A stretch of 64,000 nucleotides of DNA from Devosia faecipullorum (GCF_015158295.1 NZ_JACDXV010000001.1:372001-436000); one strand, 5' to 3'. Counted from the first letter of the stretch, positions 53,012 to 63,755 are shown. Numbers and translations are program-made. Notes: a model not told the origin generated them from the letters alone.

Positions 53012-53539
53012 ATGATCTCTTTCGGACCCCTGACCCGTGCTGCCGCGCTGGCGGGCCTGCTGTTTTCCGCCGGCGCCGCATCGACCCCGGCGCTGGCCGC
53101 CCCCGCCGATGTGGCCCTGCTCAAGTCCTATGTCGGCGAGTGGCGCGGTCGCGGCGTGCTGATTGGCGCCAGCCAGGAAAGCGTCGTCTGCCGCCTCTCC
53201 CTCAGCCACGGCAACCAGGACAAGGTGAATTATAATGGCCGCTGCACCCTGGCCGGAACCACCCTGTCGGTCGCCGGGACCATGGCCTATATCGACGCCA
53301 ATCGCCGTTACGAGGCAGTGATGAGCTCCAACGCCACCTTCAATGGTGTCGCCGTAGGCCAGAAGCGCGGCCAGAATCTCATCTTCAACCTGCGCGAGCG
53401 CGAAAAGGACGAAGACGGCAAGGATCTCAACATCTCCGCCCAGATCCAGCTCAGCAGCGAGGCCATTCAGGTCGTGTTTGAAGTGGTCTATGTCGAATCC
53501 GGCGACAGCCTGCGCGCCGAAGTCCCCTTCAGCCGCTGA
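53012..53539 (+). CDS. Exported protein of unknown function, DUF-like
   Basis: 175 aa from MISFGPLTRAAALAGLLFSA with GGAGG ten bases upstream; signal cleavage near ALAAPAD. The mature part is a beta-rich fold beginning LLKSYVGEWRGRGVLIGA, with CRLSLSHGNQDKVNYNGRCT (two cysteines) and a C-terminal FEVVYVESGDSLRAEVPFSR. It looks like a lipocalin-like barrel; no function known. Confidence 0.75.
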   Translation: MISFGPLTRAAALAGLLFSAGAASTPALAAPADVALLKSYVGEWRGRGVLIGASQESVVCRLSLSHGNQDKVNYNGRCTLAGTTLSVAGTMAYIDANRRYEAVMSSNATFNGVAVGQKRGQNLIFNLREREKDEDGKDLNISAQIQLSSEAIQVVFEVVYVESGDSLRAEVPFSR

Positions 53540-53557
53540 CCCCTGCCCTAAAACATA

Positions 53558-53580
53558 AAGGGCGGCCCCAGGCCGCCCTA
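53558..53580 (-). terminator. Terminator of ssb
   Basis: Arms GGGCGGCC / GGCCGCCC with a short loop, followed on the minus strand by TTTATGTTTT. Lies between the ssb stop (53590) and the convergent exported-protein gene (stop 53539), so it may act both ways. Confidence 0.7.
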
Positions 53581-53589
53581 TCTCTCCGC

Positions 53590-54084
53590 TTAGAACGGAA
53601 TATCGTCGTCCATGCCGCCCGGCTCGAAGGCCGGCGCATTGGCCTGCGGACGGCGCGCGCCGCCGCCACCGCCCTGATCGCGGACACCCCTGAAGCCACC
53701 GTCATTGCCAGCGCCATAGCCGCCGCTATCGCCGCGGCCATCCAATAGCGTCAGGTTGGAATTGAAGCCCTGCAACACCACTTCGGTGGAATATTTGTCC
53801 TGTCCCGACTGGTCCTGCCATTTGCGGGTCTGCAATTGGCCCTCGATATAGACCTTGCTGCCCTTGCGCAGATATTGCTCGGCAACGCGCGCCAGACCTT
53901 CCGAGAAGATCACCACCCGGTGCCACTCGGTCTTTTCGCGGCGCTCGCCGGTATTGCGGTCCTTCCAGCTTTCCGAGGTGGCGACGCTCAGGTTCACCAC
54001 CTTGCCGCCGCTCGGCAGGTTGCGCACTTCCGGGTCATTGCCCAGATTGCCGACCAGAATAACCTTGTTCACACTGCCAGCCAT
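53590..54084 (-). CDS. ssb: Single-stranded DNA-binding protein
   Basis: 164 aa. OB-fold start [20 protein letters not shown], then [20 protein letters not shown], a Gly-rich linker ([13 protein letters not shown]) and the acidic tip DDDIPF that docks repair and replication partners. It is separated from the CoA-transferase gene by a 334-base gap containing a LexA box, and its terminator follows closely. Confidence 0.97.
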   Translation of the reverse strand: MAGSVNKVILVGNLGNDPEVRNLPSGGKVVNLSVATSESWKDRNTGERREKTEWHRVVIFSEGLARVAEQYLRKGSKVYIEGQLQTRKWQDQSGQDKYSTEVVLQGFNSNLTLLDGRGDSGGYGAGNDGGFRGVRDQGGGGGARRPQANAPAFEPGGMDDDIPF

Positions 54085-54297
54085 GGCATCAATCCTTCCA
54101 ATTCAGCCCCGGTCTGCCCGGTTGCGAGGCGCTCTCATCCGTCGCAGGATAAAGAACAGCCCGGAACGCCTTCCCTGCAACGGTGCGCAGACTAGACCTT
54201 TCCGTGCCACCACGGGGTTTCGTTTTCCTATTGCGCACACATTTTCCGCGTAATAGCACGCCGCCCAGGCAATACCCGGCGATGAGAAAACGACCTT

Positions 54298-54312
54298 GTT
54301 CGCATTTTGTTC
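54298..54312. promoter_or_regulatory. LexA box in the ssb / CoA-transferase gap
   Basis: GTTCGCATTTTGTTC fits GTTC-N7-GTTC, the alphaproteobacterial SOS operator. It lies 214 bases before ssb (minus) and 107 before the CoA-transferase (plus). ssb is the more likely target by precedent. The rest of the gap 54085-54418 shows no gene. Confidence 0.6.
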
Positions 54313-54341
54313 CATAAATTTGCGCATGGGTCAATGCTGAC

Positions 54342-54355
54342 TTGACCCGGATCAA
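54342..54355. promoter_or_regulatory. FNR/FixK-type box before the CoA-transferase
   Basis: TTGACCCGGATCAA is TTGAC-N4-ATCAA, matching the FNR/FixK half-site pattern. Its centre is about 70 bases before the ATG; CAATAT at 54383-54388 could be a -10 for a promoter activated from this box. It also overlaps an inverted repeat GGGTCAA...TTGACCC at 54328-54348. Confidence 0.5.
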
Positions 54356-54418
54356 TGCGTCGGCCCTGGCTGCCGCTAGGCACAATATTCTACGCGCCGC
54401 ATGACCAAGAGTTATTGA

Positions 54419-55921
54419 ATGAATCCCGCCGACCTCTCCGCCCGCATCCGTCATCCCGCCCTTCTGGAGCGGATCGTCGCGCCCGAAATTGCTGCCGCGA
54501 TGATCGAGGATGGCATGATCATCGGCATGAGCGGCTTCACCAAGGCCGGCGATGCCAAAGCCGTGCCCATTGCCATGGCTGAGCGCGCCAGAACCGATCC
54601 GTTCCAGATCACCCTGATCACCGGCGCTTCGCTGGGCCATGACATCGACCGCATGCTGACCGAGGCCCATGTCCTGTCTCGCCGCATGCCCTTCCAGGCC
54701 GACCCCACTTTGCGCAAGGCCATCAATCGCGGCGAGGTCATGTTCATCGACCAGCACCTGAGCGAGACGGTGGAACACCTGCGTTCGAACCAGCTCGGCC
54801 CCATTGACTACGCCATTGTCGAGGCGGCGGCGATCACCGAGGATGGCGGCCTGATCCCCACCACCTCCATCGGCAATTCGGCCAGCTTCGCCATGCTGGC
54901 CAAAAAGGTCATCGTCGAGATCAACCTGTCCCAGCCGCTTGGCCTCGACGGGCTGCACGACATCTATATCCCCGGCAAGCGCCCGACCCGCGCGCCCATT
55001 CCGCTCATGGCCTGCGACAGCCGCGTCGGCACACCCTATGTGCCCATTGCGCCCGAAAAGATCGCCGCCATCGTCATCACCAACGAGATCGACAGCGCTT
55101 CGTCCGTTCTTCCCGGCGATTCCGAAACCAGCGCCATTGCCCGCCACCTGATCGCCTTTTTCGGAAACGAAGTCGCGTCCGGCCGCCTCGACCTCACCCT
55201 GCAACCGCTTCAGGCCGGCATCGGGACCATCGCCAATTCGGTGCTCAAGGGACTGGCCGATGGTCCCTTCCACCATCTGCGGCTCTATTCGGAAGTGTTG
55301 CAGGATTCCACCTTCGACCTCTTCGACGCCGGCAAGCTCAGCTTCGCCTCGGCCTCCTCGATCACCCTCAGCGCCCCCTATGCCGAGCGGGTATTCTCGA
55401 ATTTCGAGCGCTACAAGGACAAGCTGGTCCTGCGGCCGCAGGAAATCTCCAATCACCCCGAGATCATTCGCCGTCTGGGCATTATCGGCATCAATACCGC
55501 GCTCGAATTCGACATTTACGGCAACGTCAATTCCACGCATGTGGACGGCTCCAACATGATGAACGGCATCGGCGGCTCCGGCGATTTCGCCCGCAATGCC
55601 TATCTCTCGATTTTCGTCACCAAATCACTGGCCAAGAACGACGACATTTCCTCGGTGGTGCCCATGGTCAGCCATGTCGATCACACCGAGCATGACGTCG
55701 ATATTCTGGTCACCGAAATCGGCCTCGCCGACCTGCGCAATCGCGCGCCCCGCGAGCGGGCGCGTCTGATCATCGACAATTGCGTCCACCCTTCCTATCG
55801 CGCCCAGCTCGACGACTATTTCACCCGCGCCACCGCCCGCGGCGGCCACACCCCGCATCTGCTGGAAGAAGCGTTTTCCTGGCACATGCGGCGGAAAGCG
55901 ACGGGCAGCATGAAAGCCTGA
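54419..55921 (+). CDS. Acetyl-CoA hydrolase/transferase family (succinyl-CoA:acetate CoA-transferase type)
   Basis: 500 aa. The active-site Glu is in LYSEVLQDS (Glu292; Glu294 in AarC of Acetobacter). Other signatures: GMSGFTKAGDAKAVPIAMAE at 36-55, LQAGIGTIANSVLKGLADG and GIGGSGDFARNAYLSIF near the end. Members move CoA between acetate and succinyl-CoA or hydrolyse acetyl-CoA. An FNR-like box upstream hints at oxygen control. Function at family level is firm; exact acyl substrate is not. Confidence 0.9.
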   Translation: MNPADLSARIRHPALLERIVAPEIAAAMIEDGMIIGMSGFTKAGDAKAVPIAMAERARTDPFQITLITGASLGHDIDRMLTEAHVLSRRMPFQADPTLRKAINRGEVMFIDQHLSETVEHLRSNQLGPIDYAIVEAAAITEDGGLIPTTSIGNSASFAMLAKKVIVEINLSQPLGLDGLHDIYIPGKRPTRAPIPLMACDSRVGTPYVPIAPEKIAAIVITNEIDSASSVLPGDSETSAIARHLIAFFGNEVASGRLDLTLQPLQAGIGTIANSVLKGLADGPFHHLRLYSEVLQDSTFDLFDAGKLSFASASSITLSAPYAERVFSNFERYKDKLVLRPQEISNHPEIIRRLGIIGINTALEFDIYGNVNSTHVDGSNMMNGIGGSGDFARNAYLSIFVTKSLAKNDDISSVVPMVSHVDHTEHDVDILVTEIGLADLRNRAPRERARLIIDNCVHPSYRAQLDDYFTRATARGGHTPHLLEEAFSWHMRRKATGSMKA

Positions 55922-55940
55922 AGTCGCGCCTCTCTCGAAC

Positions 55941-56055
55941 CCGCACCTCCCCCATCGTCATTGCCCGGCTTGTCCGGGCAATCCATCCCTCCCCATCCAT
56001 CGCAACTCGCATCGACCACCCGGACAAGCCGGGTGGTGACGCCGAACCGTGGGCC
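55941..56055. repeat. Two-part palindromic repeat, first of a near-identical pair
   Basis: First palindrome 55960-55982 (arms ATTGCCCGG / CCGGGCAAT around CTTGT); second 56016-56036 (CCACCCGG-acaag-CCGGGTGG). Flanked by CGCACCTCC and GAACCG. The copy at 56120-56234 differs at only a few places; the two begin 179 bases apart. Confidence 0.9.
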
Positions 56056-56119
56056 GAGCGAAACACGTAGGCTTTTTCCTCACCCCACAAATCCAGCAAT
56101 AACCCTCCTCACCTACCAG

Positions 56120-56234
56120 CCGCACCTCCCCCATCGTCATTGCCCGGCTTGTCCGGGCAATCCATCCCTCCACATCCATCGCAACTCACATCGACCACCC
56201 GGATAAACCGGGTGGTGACGCTGAACCGAGGGCA
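56120..56234. repeat. Two-part palindromic repeat, second of the pair
   Basis: Palindromes 56139-56161 and 56195-56215 (CCACCCGG-ataaa-CCGGGTGG). Together with the first copy it fills most of the 339-base gap between the CoA-transferase and the uvrA stop; nothing else is seen there. Both genes end towards this gap. Confidence 0.9.
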
Positions 56235-56260
56235 GAGGTTGAGAAAGGTGCCGCGTTTGC

Positions 56261-59155
<2,895 letters not shown>

Positions 59156-59261
59156 ATTCTGTCCAGTGATGTCGCGGCGGCATGGAGGGGCCGGCGAAGG
59201 CCAAGAAATAGGACTTCGGCACCGGCCCTGCAAGCCAGGCTGTCGCATGCGTGACTTACGT

Positions 59262-59276
59262 GAACGTAACCAGAAC
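59262..59276 (-). promoter_or_regulatory. LexA box upstream of uvrA
   Basis: On the minus strand GTTCTGGTTACGTTC, an exact GTTC-N7-GTTC, about 107 bases before the uvrA start. This is the SOS operator form of alphaproteobacteria. Confidence 0.75.
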
Positions 59277-59390
59277 AATATGGATTCGGTCAAGCCGGGT
59301 TTAGGGGAGCCTGCTGACAGGGGGAGTCAGGAGCGGCCACGCCTTGACGATCCCCGGTTGCCAAGGCCCCCGATCGAGAGCCGAAAAATC

Positions 59391-59816
59391 CTAGATCAGG
59401 CCCATCCGCGCCAGTTCGGCGGCGATTTCGGCTGAATTTTCATTGTCATTGCTGTCCATGTCCGGCGGCGCATCCTCTGGCCGGAGATAGCGCCAGCCCT
59501 GGAATGGCCGTTTGGGATAGGGCAAGGTGCGCACGATGTCCGGCGACATGATGATGTCGCAATAATCGATCCCCTCTGCATTGGTGTATTTCGCCAGCCG
59601 CAGGATGGATTGCCGGCAGCAGATCGTGCCCGACATCACCCAATAGATCGAGGAAACACCCTCCATTTCCTCGCGGCGCTTGGGCATCATGCGGGTGCGA
59701 TGCACATGCACGTCCTCGCCGTAATCGGCATCCCACCAATGCGCCCGCTCGTCGCGGTAGCTTTCCAGTTCCTCCACGCTGGCCACGCCGACGCAGAGCT
59801 TAATCATATGGATCAT
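59391..59816 (-). CDS. DUF1489-family protein
   Basis: 141 aa from MIHMIKLCVGVASVEELESY. The DUF1489 pattern is seen as HRTRMMPKRREEMEGVSSIY then WVMSGTICCRQSILRL and YPKRPFQGWRYLRPEDAPPD. Function unknown; common in alphaproteobacteria. Its start overlaps the GST stop by four bases. Residues before the chosen start lie inside GST. Confidence 0.88.
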   Translation of the reverse strand: MIHMIKLCVGVASVEELESYRDERAHWWDADYGEDVHVHRTRMMPKRREEMEGVSSIYWVMSGTICCRQSILRLAKYTNAEGIDYCDIIMSPDIVRTLPYPKRPFQGWRYLRPEDAPPDMDSNDNENSAEIAAELARMGLI

Positions 59817-60490
59817 ACGATCGTCCCGGGCGCCACCCGCCCCTGGATGACGTCGATTTCGTCGTCGTCCACCACCCATGGCTCCTGCAGGGCGAGGCCC
59901 CGCCATTCCTGGAAGGCGGGCAGCGCATAGATCGCCTCGACATAGCGCCCCACCATGTCGGACACCGGCAGGTCATAGGTCCGCAGCCGCGTCGCCAGCG
60001 GTGCGAACATGGCATCGGCGCCCGAAAAATCGCCGAACAGATAAGGCCCGCCGGATTTTTCCAGCAACCGGCCCCATAGCGTCTCCACCCGATGAAGATC
60101 GCCCCGCACCGCGTCGAGATCGACCTTTCCGGGATGGCTGGCCCGCAGATTCATCGGAGCATGGCTGCGCAGCGCCGAGAACCCGCCATGCATTTCCGCC
60201 GCCGCCGCCCGGGCCAGTGCGCGCGCCTCCCGCCCTTGCGGCCAGATGGCCTTGTCGGGAAATGTTTCGGCCAGATATTCGATGATGGCGATGGTTTCGG
60301 GGATCACCAGCGCGCCGTCGATCAGCACCGGCACCTTGCCGGTCGGCGAGCGCTCCGCCAGCACGTCGCGCCAGCCCGACCCTGAAAGTTGCAGCACCTC
60401 ATCCTCGAACGGGATTTCAAAATGCCGCAGCACCAGCCAGGGCCGCAGCGACCAGGTCGAGTAATTCCGATTCCCGATCAAGAGTTTCAT
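59813..60490 (-). CDS. Glutathione S-transferase family protein
   Basis: 225 aa. Thioredoxin-like N-terminal domain with the catalytic-Ser-type motif NRNYSTWSLRPWLVLRHFE and the glutathione-binding KVPVLIDGALVIPETIAIIE (cis-Pro, then ES/T-type TI), plus a helical C-terminal domain (GGPYLFGDFSGADAMFAPLA). Role in detoxification is inferred. Translated with DUF1489. A perfect hairpin lies 23 bases before the ATG. Confidence 0.9.
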   Translation of the reverse strand: MKLLIGNRNYSTWSLRPWLVLRHFEIPFEDEVLQLSGSGWRDVLAERSPTGKVPVLIDGALVIPETIAIIEYLAETFPDKAIWPQGREARALARAAAAEMHGGFSALRSHAPMNLRASHPGKVDLDAVRGDLHRVETLWGRLLEKSGGPYLFGDFSGADAMFAPLATRLRTYDLPVSDMVGRYVEAIYALPAFQEWRGLALQEPWVVDDDEIDVIQGRVAPGTIV

Positions 60491-60512
60491 CGAATATCCT
60501 CATCCTCAGCAA

Positions 60513-60543
60513 CAAGGGCGCCCAGTGGCCGGGCGCCCTTGTC
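60513..60543. terminator. Perfect 12-bp hairpin between microprotein gene and gst
   Basis: Arms ACAAGGGCGCCC / GGGCGCCCTTGT with a seven-base loop. On the minus strand it lies 93 bases past the microprotein stop and 23 before gst. No T-run follows, so it could be a terminator-like or leader hairpin. The strength of the arms is clear; the function is not. Confidence 0.5.
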
Positions 60544-60635
60544 ATAATCTTCTGGGTGAAAAACTCCAGCGTCTTCCTATGGCGTTCTCGGCAAATGTGA
60601 AAACCGCTTCTGCGATCCGAAAACGCGACGGCCAA

Positions 60636-60737
60636 TCACACGCCAGCGACTACGGCGACAACCAGCCCCATCGAAAAGAGGCATACCAGCGCCCAGCTCA
60701 AGGTCTGCATGACGTTGGTCTTGGGTAGACTGCGCAT
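60636..60737 (-). CDS. 33-aa single-helix membrane microprotein
   Basis: MRSLPKTNVMQTLSWALVCL onward to VVAVVAGV; a basic N-terminus and one hydrophobic helix of about 20 residues. AAGGAG lies six bases before the ATG, an excellent site. Too short for standard gene calls. Located between gst and mgtE on the same strand. Function unknown; small membrane proteins of this size often regulate a transporter. Confidence 0.6.
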   Translation of the reverse strand: MRSLPKTNVMQTLSWALVCLFSMGLVVAVVAGV

Positions 60738-60867
60738 AGATTGCTCCTTGTCAGTCGTTCACACCGACCCGAACGGGGCCGGCGATGAATCGTTAACCGT
60801 CCGCCAGATGGGAAGCAAGCGGCCAGATTGCAACACTCGACCGCCGCTTTCGGTTCAATTTTTCGCC

Positions 60868-62283
60868 CTAGAAAAGGCCGAACCAGAAGCCGGCCAGCGC
60901 CAGAAACGCAAAGAAACCAACCACATCGGTGATGGTGGTTACAAAGACCGCGGAGGCGATGGCCGGATCGGCCTTGTATTTGTCCAGCGTCAGCGGCACC
61001 AGAATTCCAAACGTTCCCGCCACGATCATGTTGATGACCATGGCCAGCCCGATCACCACGCCCAGCTCCGCATTTCCATAGCGCAGGCTGGTGACGATGC
61101 CGATCAGGATGGCGAAAATCACCCCATTGGCGAGACCGACCACCATTTCGCGGCGGATCAGCCGTTTGAGGCGCCCGCCATCCAGTTCCCGCATGGCCAG
61201 CGCCCGCACCGTCACCGTCATGGTCTGCGCCCCGGCATTGCCGCCCATGGAGGCGACGATGGGCATCAGCACGGCCAGCGCCACCATCTGCTCGATCGTG
61301 GCGTTGAACAGCCCGATGACCATCGATACCAGCACCGCCGCAACCAGGTTGACGCCCAGCCATGGCGCGCGGCTGCGCACCGTATCGACCATCGTGTCCG
61401 ACAGGTCTTCGTCGCCCACGCCCGCCAGAAGCTTGATGTCTTCTTCGGCTTCTTCCTGGATGACGTCGACGATGTCGTCGATGGTCAGCACGCCCACCAG
61501 CCGACCATTCTCGTCCACCACTCCGACTTCCACCAGGTCATAGCGCTCGAAGCTGCGTGCGGCCTCTTCCTGGTCTTCACCGGCCTTCACCAGCACCAGG
61601 CTGGTATTCATGATGCTGTCGATCTTGGTGGCGCGCGGCGTCCGCAGGAATTTGTCCAGCGGCAGCGTACCCAGCACCTTATAGGCGGCATCCACCACAT
61701 AGATCTGGTAGAATTCGTCCGGCAGATCCTTTTCGCTGCGCAGGTAGTCGATGGTCTGGCCCACCGTCCAGAATGGCGGGATGGCGATGAAATCGGTCTG
61801 CATCCGCCGTCCGGCGGATTCCTCGGGAAAATCCAGGCTCCGCTTCAGCGCCAGCCGCTCGAATGTCGGCAGCGCCGAGAGAATTTCGTCCTGGTCTTCC
61901 TTTTCGAGGTCTTCGAGCAGATAGACCGCGTCGTCATTGTCCATCTCGGCGACGCCGCGGGCAATGGCCGCATTGGGCAGCGCGTCCATCAGTTCGACGC
62001 GGATGGATTCGTCCACCTCGGTCAGCGCCGAAAAGTCAAACTTGTCCCCGAGCATCCGCACCAGCGCCAGCCGCTCGTCATGCACGAGCTGTTCCAGCGC
62101 GTCGCCGGCATCGGACATGTGCAGCGGCGTCATCACCAGGGCCACGTCGTCGGCGCGGCCGGCCTCGATAAAGGCGCGCAACCGCTCCAGCCAGAGCGGG
62201 CTTATCCGCCCCTCGGCGTCGCGGAAGGCATCATTGTCGATCCCGGTTTCATTTCCGGGCGCCATTTCGAATTCTTCGCTCAT
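60868..62283 (-). CDS. mgtE: Magnesium transporter MgtE
   Basis: 471 aa. N-domain of acidic helices, then two CBS domains (SIMNTSLVLVKAGEDQEEAA, VGVVDENGRLVGVLTIDDIV) and a five-helix membrane domain with the pore signature MGGNAGAQTMTVTVRALAMR and helix ITDVVGFFAFLALAGFWFGL. Takes up Mg2+, gated by cytosolic Mg2+ through the N- and CBS domains. Divergent from the YjbR-like gene. Confidence 0.96.
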   Translation of the reverse strand: MSEEFEMAPGNETGIDNDAFRDAEGRISPLWLERLRAFIEAGRADDVALVMTPLHMSDAGDALEQLVHDERLALVRMLGDKFDFSALTEVDESIRVELMDALPNAAIARGVAEMDNDDAVYLLEDLEKEDQDEILSALPTFERLALKRSLDFPEESAGRRMQTDFIAIPPFWTVGQTIDYLRSEKDLPDEFYQIYVVDAAYKVLGTLPLDKFLRTPRATKIDSIMNTSLVLVKAGEDQEEAARSFERYDLVEVGVVDENGRLVGVLTIDDIVDVIQEEAEEDIKLLAGVGDEDLSDTMVDTVRSRAPWLGVNLVAAVLVSMVIGLFNATIEQMVALAVLMPIVASMGGNAGAQTMTVTVRALAMRELDGGRLKRLIRREMVVGLANGVIFAILIGIVTSLRYGNAELGVVIGLAMVINMIVAGTFGILVPLTLDKYKADPAIASAVFVTTITDVVGFFAFLALAGFWFGLF

Positions 62284-62400
62284 TGGGAGCCCTTTCGTGT
62301 CCTGAGTGTTTCAGGGGCAGTAGAGCCATAGCCAATCGCCTGCCATTGCGCCAGTCTGGCCTTGTGGCTTTTTCGTCGAGACACAGGAGGTGTCACGAAA

Positions 62401-62757
62401 ATGAGCATGAACGTTGAACTGAACGAAGGTTTCCTGCGCCTGCACCGGCTGGCCGTCGCCCGGGACCTGCCCGGCATTGCCCCCTCCACCCATGAAGGCG
62501 CCCCTGCCCTCATGGTCGCCGGCGCCGTGTTCGTCCACCTGCTCGATGCGAAGACGTTGGTCCTGCGCTGCCCGGCAGATCAGAAAGTGCTGCTGATGGA
62601 GATTTCGCCCGACATTTATTTCGAGACCGACCTTCACGTCGGCCAGGACGTCATGCTGATCCGCCTCGACCGGATCAGCGACGAAGAACTATCGCTGCGC
62701 CTGCACGACGCCTGGGCCTTCAAGGCCCCCGAAAAGCTGAAGACCACCCGAAATTGA
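62401..62757 (+). CDS. MmcQ/YjbR-family protein
   Basis: 118 aa from MSMNVELNEGFLRLHRLAVA; GGAGG ten bases upstream. The family pattern shows as ARDLPGIAPSTHEGAPALMV (LPG then a small-residue glycine run), FVHLLDAKTLVLRCPADQKV and EELSLRLHDAWAFKAPEKL. Members are small DNA-binding-like proteins of unclear role. Divergent from mgtE. Confidence 0.8.
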   Translation: MSMNVELNEGFLRLHRLAVARDLPGIAPSTHEGAPALMVAGAVFVHLLDAKTLVLRCPADQKVLLMEISPDIYFETDLHVGQDVMLIRLDRISDEELSLRLHDAWAFKAPEKLKTTRN

Positions 62758-62791
62758 TATTCAGCGCCCGGCGAGGCCGCCCAGACAACAA

Positions 62792-62808
62792 AAAAGCCGC
62801 CTCGCGGC
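62792..62808 (-). terminator. Terminator of tRNA-Leu
   Basis: On the minus strand GCCGC-gag-GCGGC followed by TTTTTTGTTG; it lies 28 bases past the tRNA-Leu end. Confidence 0.8.
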
Positions 62809-62835
62809 AGCTTCCTGTTTCGTCACCAAAGTGAC

Positions 62836-62920
62836 TGGTGCGGTCGAGAAGACTCGAACTTCCACGCCTCGCGGCACAGCGACCTCAACGCTGCGCGTCT
62901 ACCAATTCCGCCACGACCGC
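62836..62920 (-). tRNA. tRNA-Leu(GAG)
   Basis: Acceptor arms GCGGTCG / CGACCGC, anticodon stem CAGCG / CGCTG with loop TTGAGGT giving anticodon GAG, a long variable arm, T-loop TTCGAGT, discriminator A and encoded CCA. Confidence 0.96.
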
Positions 62921-62967
62921 ACGTTGTGGTAGAAGCTTCATCCGCCAGCGGCGGCGAAGCGAGTGGG

Positions 62968-62996
62968 GATGTAGCAAAGCTCCGGGCCAACCTCAA
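62968..62996 (-). promoter_or_regulatory. Promoter of tRNA-Leu
   Basis: On the minus strand TTGAGG, 17 bases, TACATC; 47 bases before the tRNA start. Confidence 0.5.
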
Positions 62997-63012
62997 GCGC
63001 TTAAATACGTTT

Positions 63013-63501
63013 TCATTCAGCTTTGTGCATGCGGGTCGGCGTGGATGGCCGTAATCCCGCTTTCCAGGCGCTTTCGGGGACCATGGCCTCTATGAGCTCG
63101 AGGTCCGGGTGCCCGTCGTCCGAAAGATAGAACCAGAACAATTGCCCGGCATGCTCGAAACTGATCTCGCTATAGGTCTCGCGCTTGTAGCGCCGCGTGC
63201 TTGTTTGCCAATTGCCGATCTCCGCCAGCTTCATGCGCAGCAATTCCCCGCGATCCCGATAGTGCACCCTGCGCGCCAGCAGGATGTCACCGTCCAGCGC
63301 CAGCCAGCTTAATTGCCGCCGTCCCGTTATCCTTGTTGCGATCAAGATGATGGCGCAAAGAATGGCGAGGCCCACGGCGCCGACGGTCAGGCCGACCATC
63401 GGGTCGCCGTCATAAAAGCCGATGACGACGGCCATGATGACCATGCTGCCCAAAATGATTCTGGTGAGAGGTGCCGATCGCCGGTCGAGAAGAACTTTCA
63501 A
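63013..63501 (-). CDS. Hypothetical protein with two membrane helices
   Basis: 162 aa. Two hydrophobic helices at about 15-30 (IILGSMVIMAVVIGFYD) and 35-55 (VGLTVGAVGLAILCAIILIA), then a soluble beta-rich domain (LLARRVHYRDRGELLRMKLA, GQLFWFYLSDDGHPDLELIE). No family recognised. It follows the FliN-like gene by 20 bases, so may share a transcript. Confidence 0.7.
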   Translation of the reverse strand: MKVLLDRRSAPLTRIILGSMVIMAVVIGFYDGDPMVGLTVGAVGLAILCAIILIATRITGRRQLSWLALDGDILLARRVHYRDRGELLRMKLAEIGNWQTSTRRYKRETYSEISFEHAGQLFWFYLSDDGHPDLELIEAMVPESAWKAGLRPSTPTRMHKAE

Positions 63502-63521
63502 ATTCTCCTCCGCCCGTCTCT

Positions 63522-63755
63522 TCAGCCGAGCTTGAATATCTTCTCGGTGACGAAGACCCGCAATTGGCCTTCTTCCACATTGACCTCGCCCTTGGCGATC
63601 AGCGTGTTATTGGCGTAAATCCTGAGCGGATCGTGCTCGCCGGCATCCAGTTCGATCACCGCGCCGCGGCCCATGCGCAGCAAATGGTGGATGGGCATGG
63701 TCGTCGCGCCCAGTTCCACCGTGATATCGACTTCAATATTGTCCAGTGTGCCCAT
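63522..63755 (-). CDS. FliN-like single SpoA-domain protein
   Basis: 77 aa from MGTLDNIEVDITVELGATTM. The SpoA (FliN/FliM C-ring) core is clear: LLRMGRGAVIELDAGEHDPL and IYANNTLIAKGEVNVEEGQL, then VFVTEKI. Shorter than FliN of typical length because the N-terminal region is missing. The longer open frame to 63986 is not family-like. Away from other flagellar genes in the window. Whether it works in the flagellar C-ring is unproven. Confidence 0.75.
   Translation of the reverse strand: MGTLDNIEVDITVELGATTMPIHHLLRMGRGAVIELDAGEHDPLRIYANNTLIAKGEVNVEEGQLRVFVTEKIFKLG

Noticed and set aside
52821-53015. 64-codon frame between the MMPL gene and the exported-protein gene
   Set aside because: It overlaps the start of a better-supported gene and its codons lack the usual third-position bias.
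54154-54167. Second LexA-like site GAAC...GAAC near ssb
   Set aside because: The spacer is six bases, not seven, so it does not fit the operator.
55941-56234. CRISPR-like repeats
   Set aside because: Only two copies, 179 bases apart, each made of palindromes, with no series of unique spacers and no cas genes.
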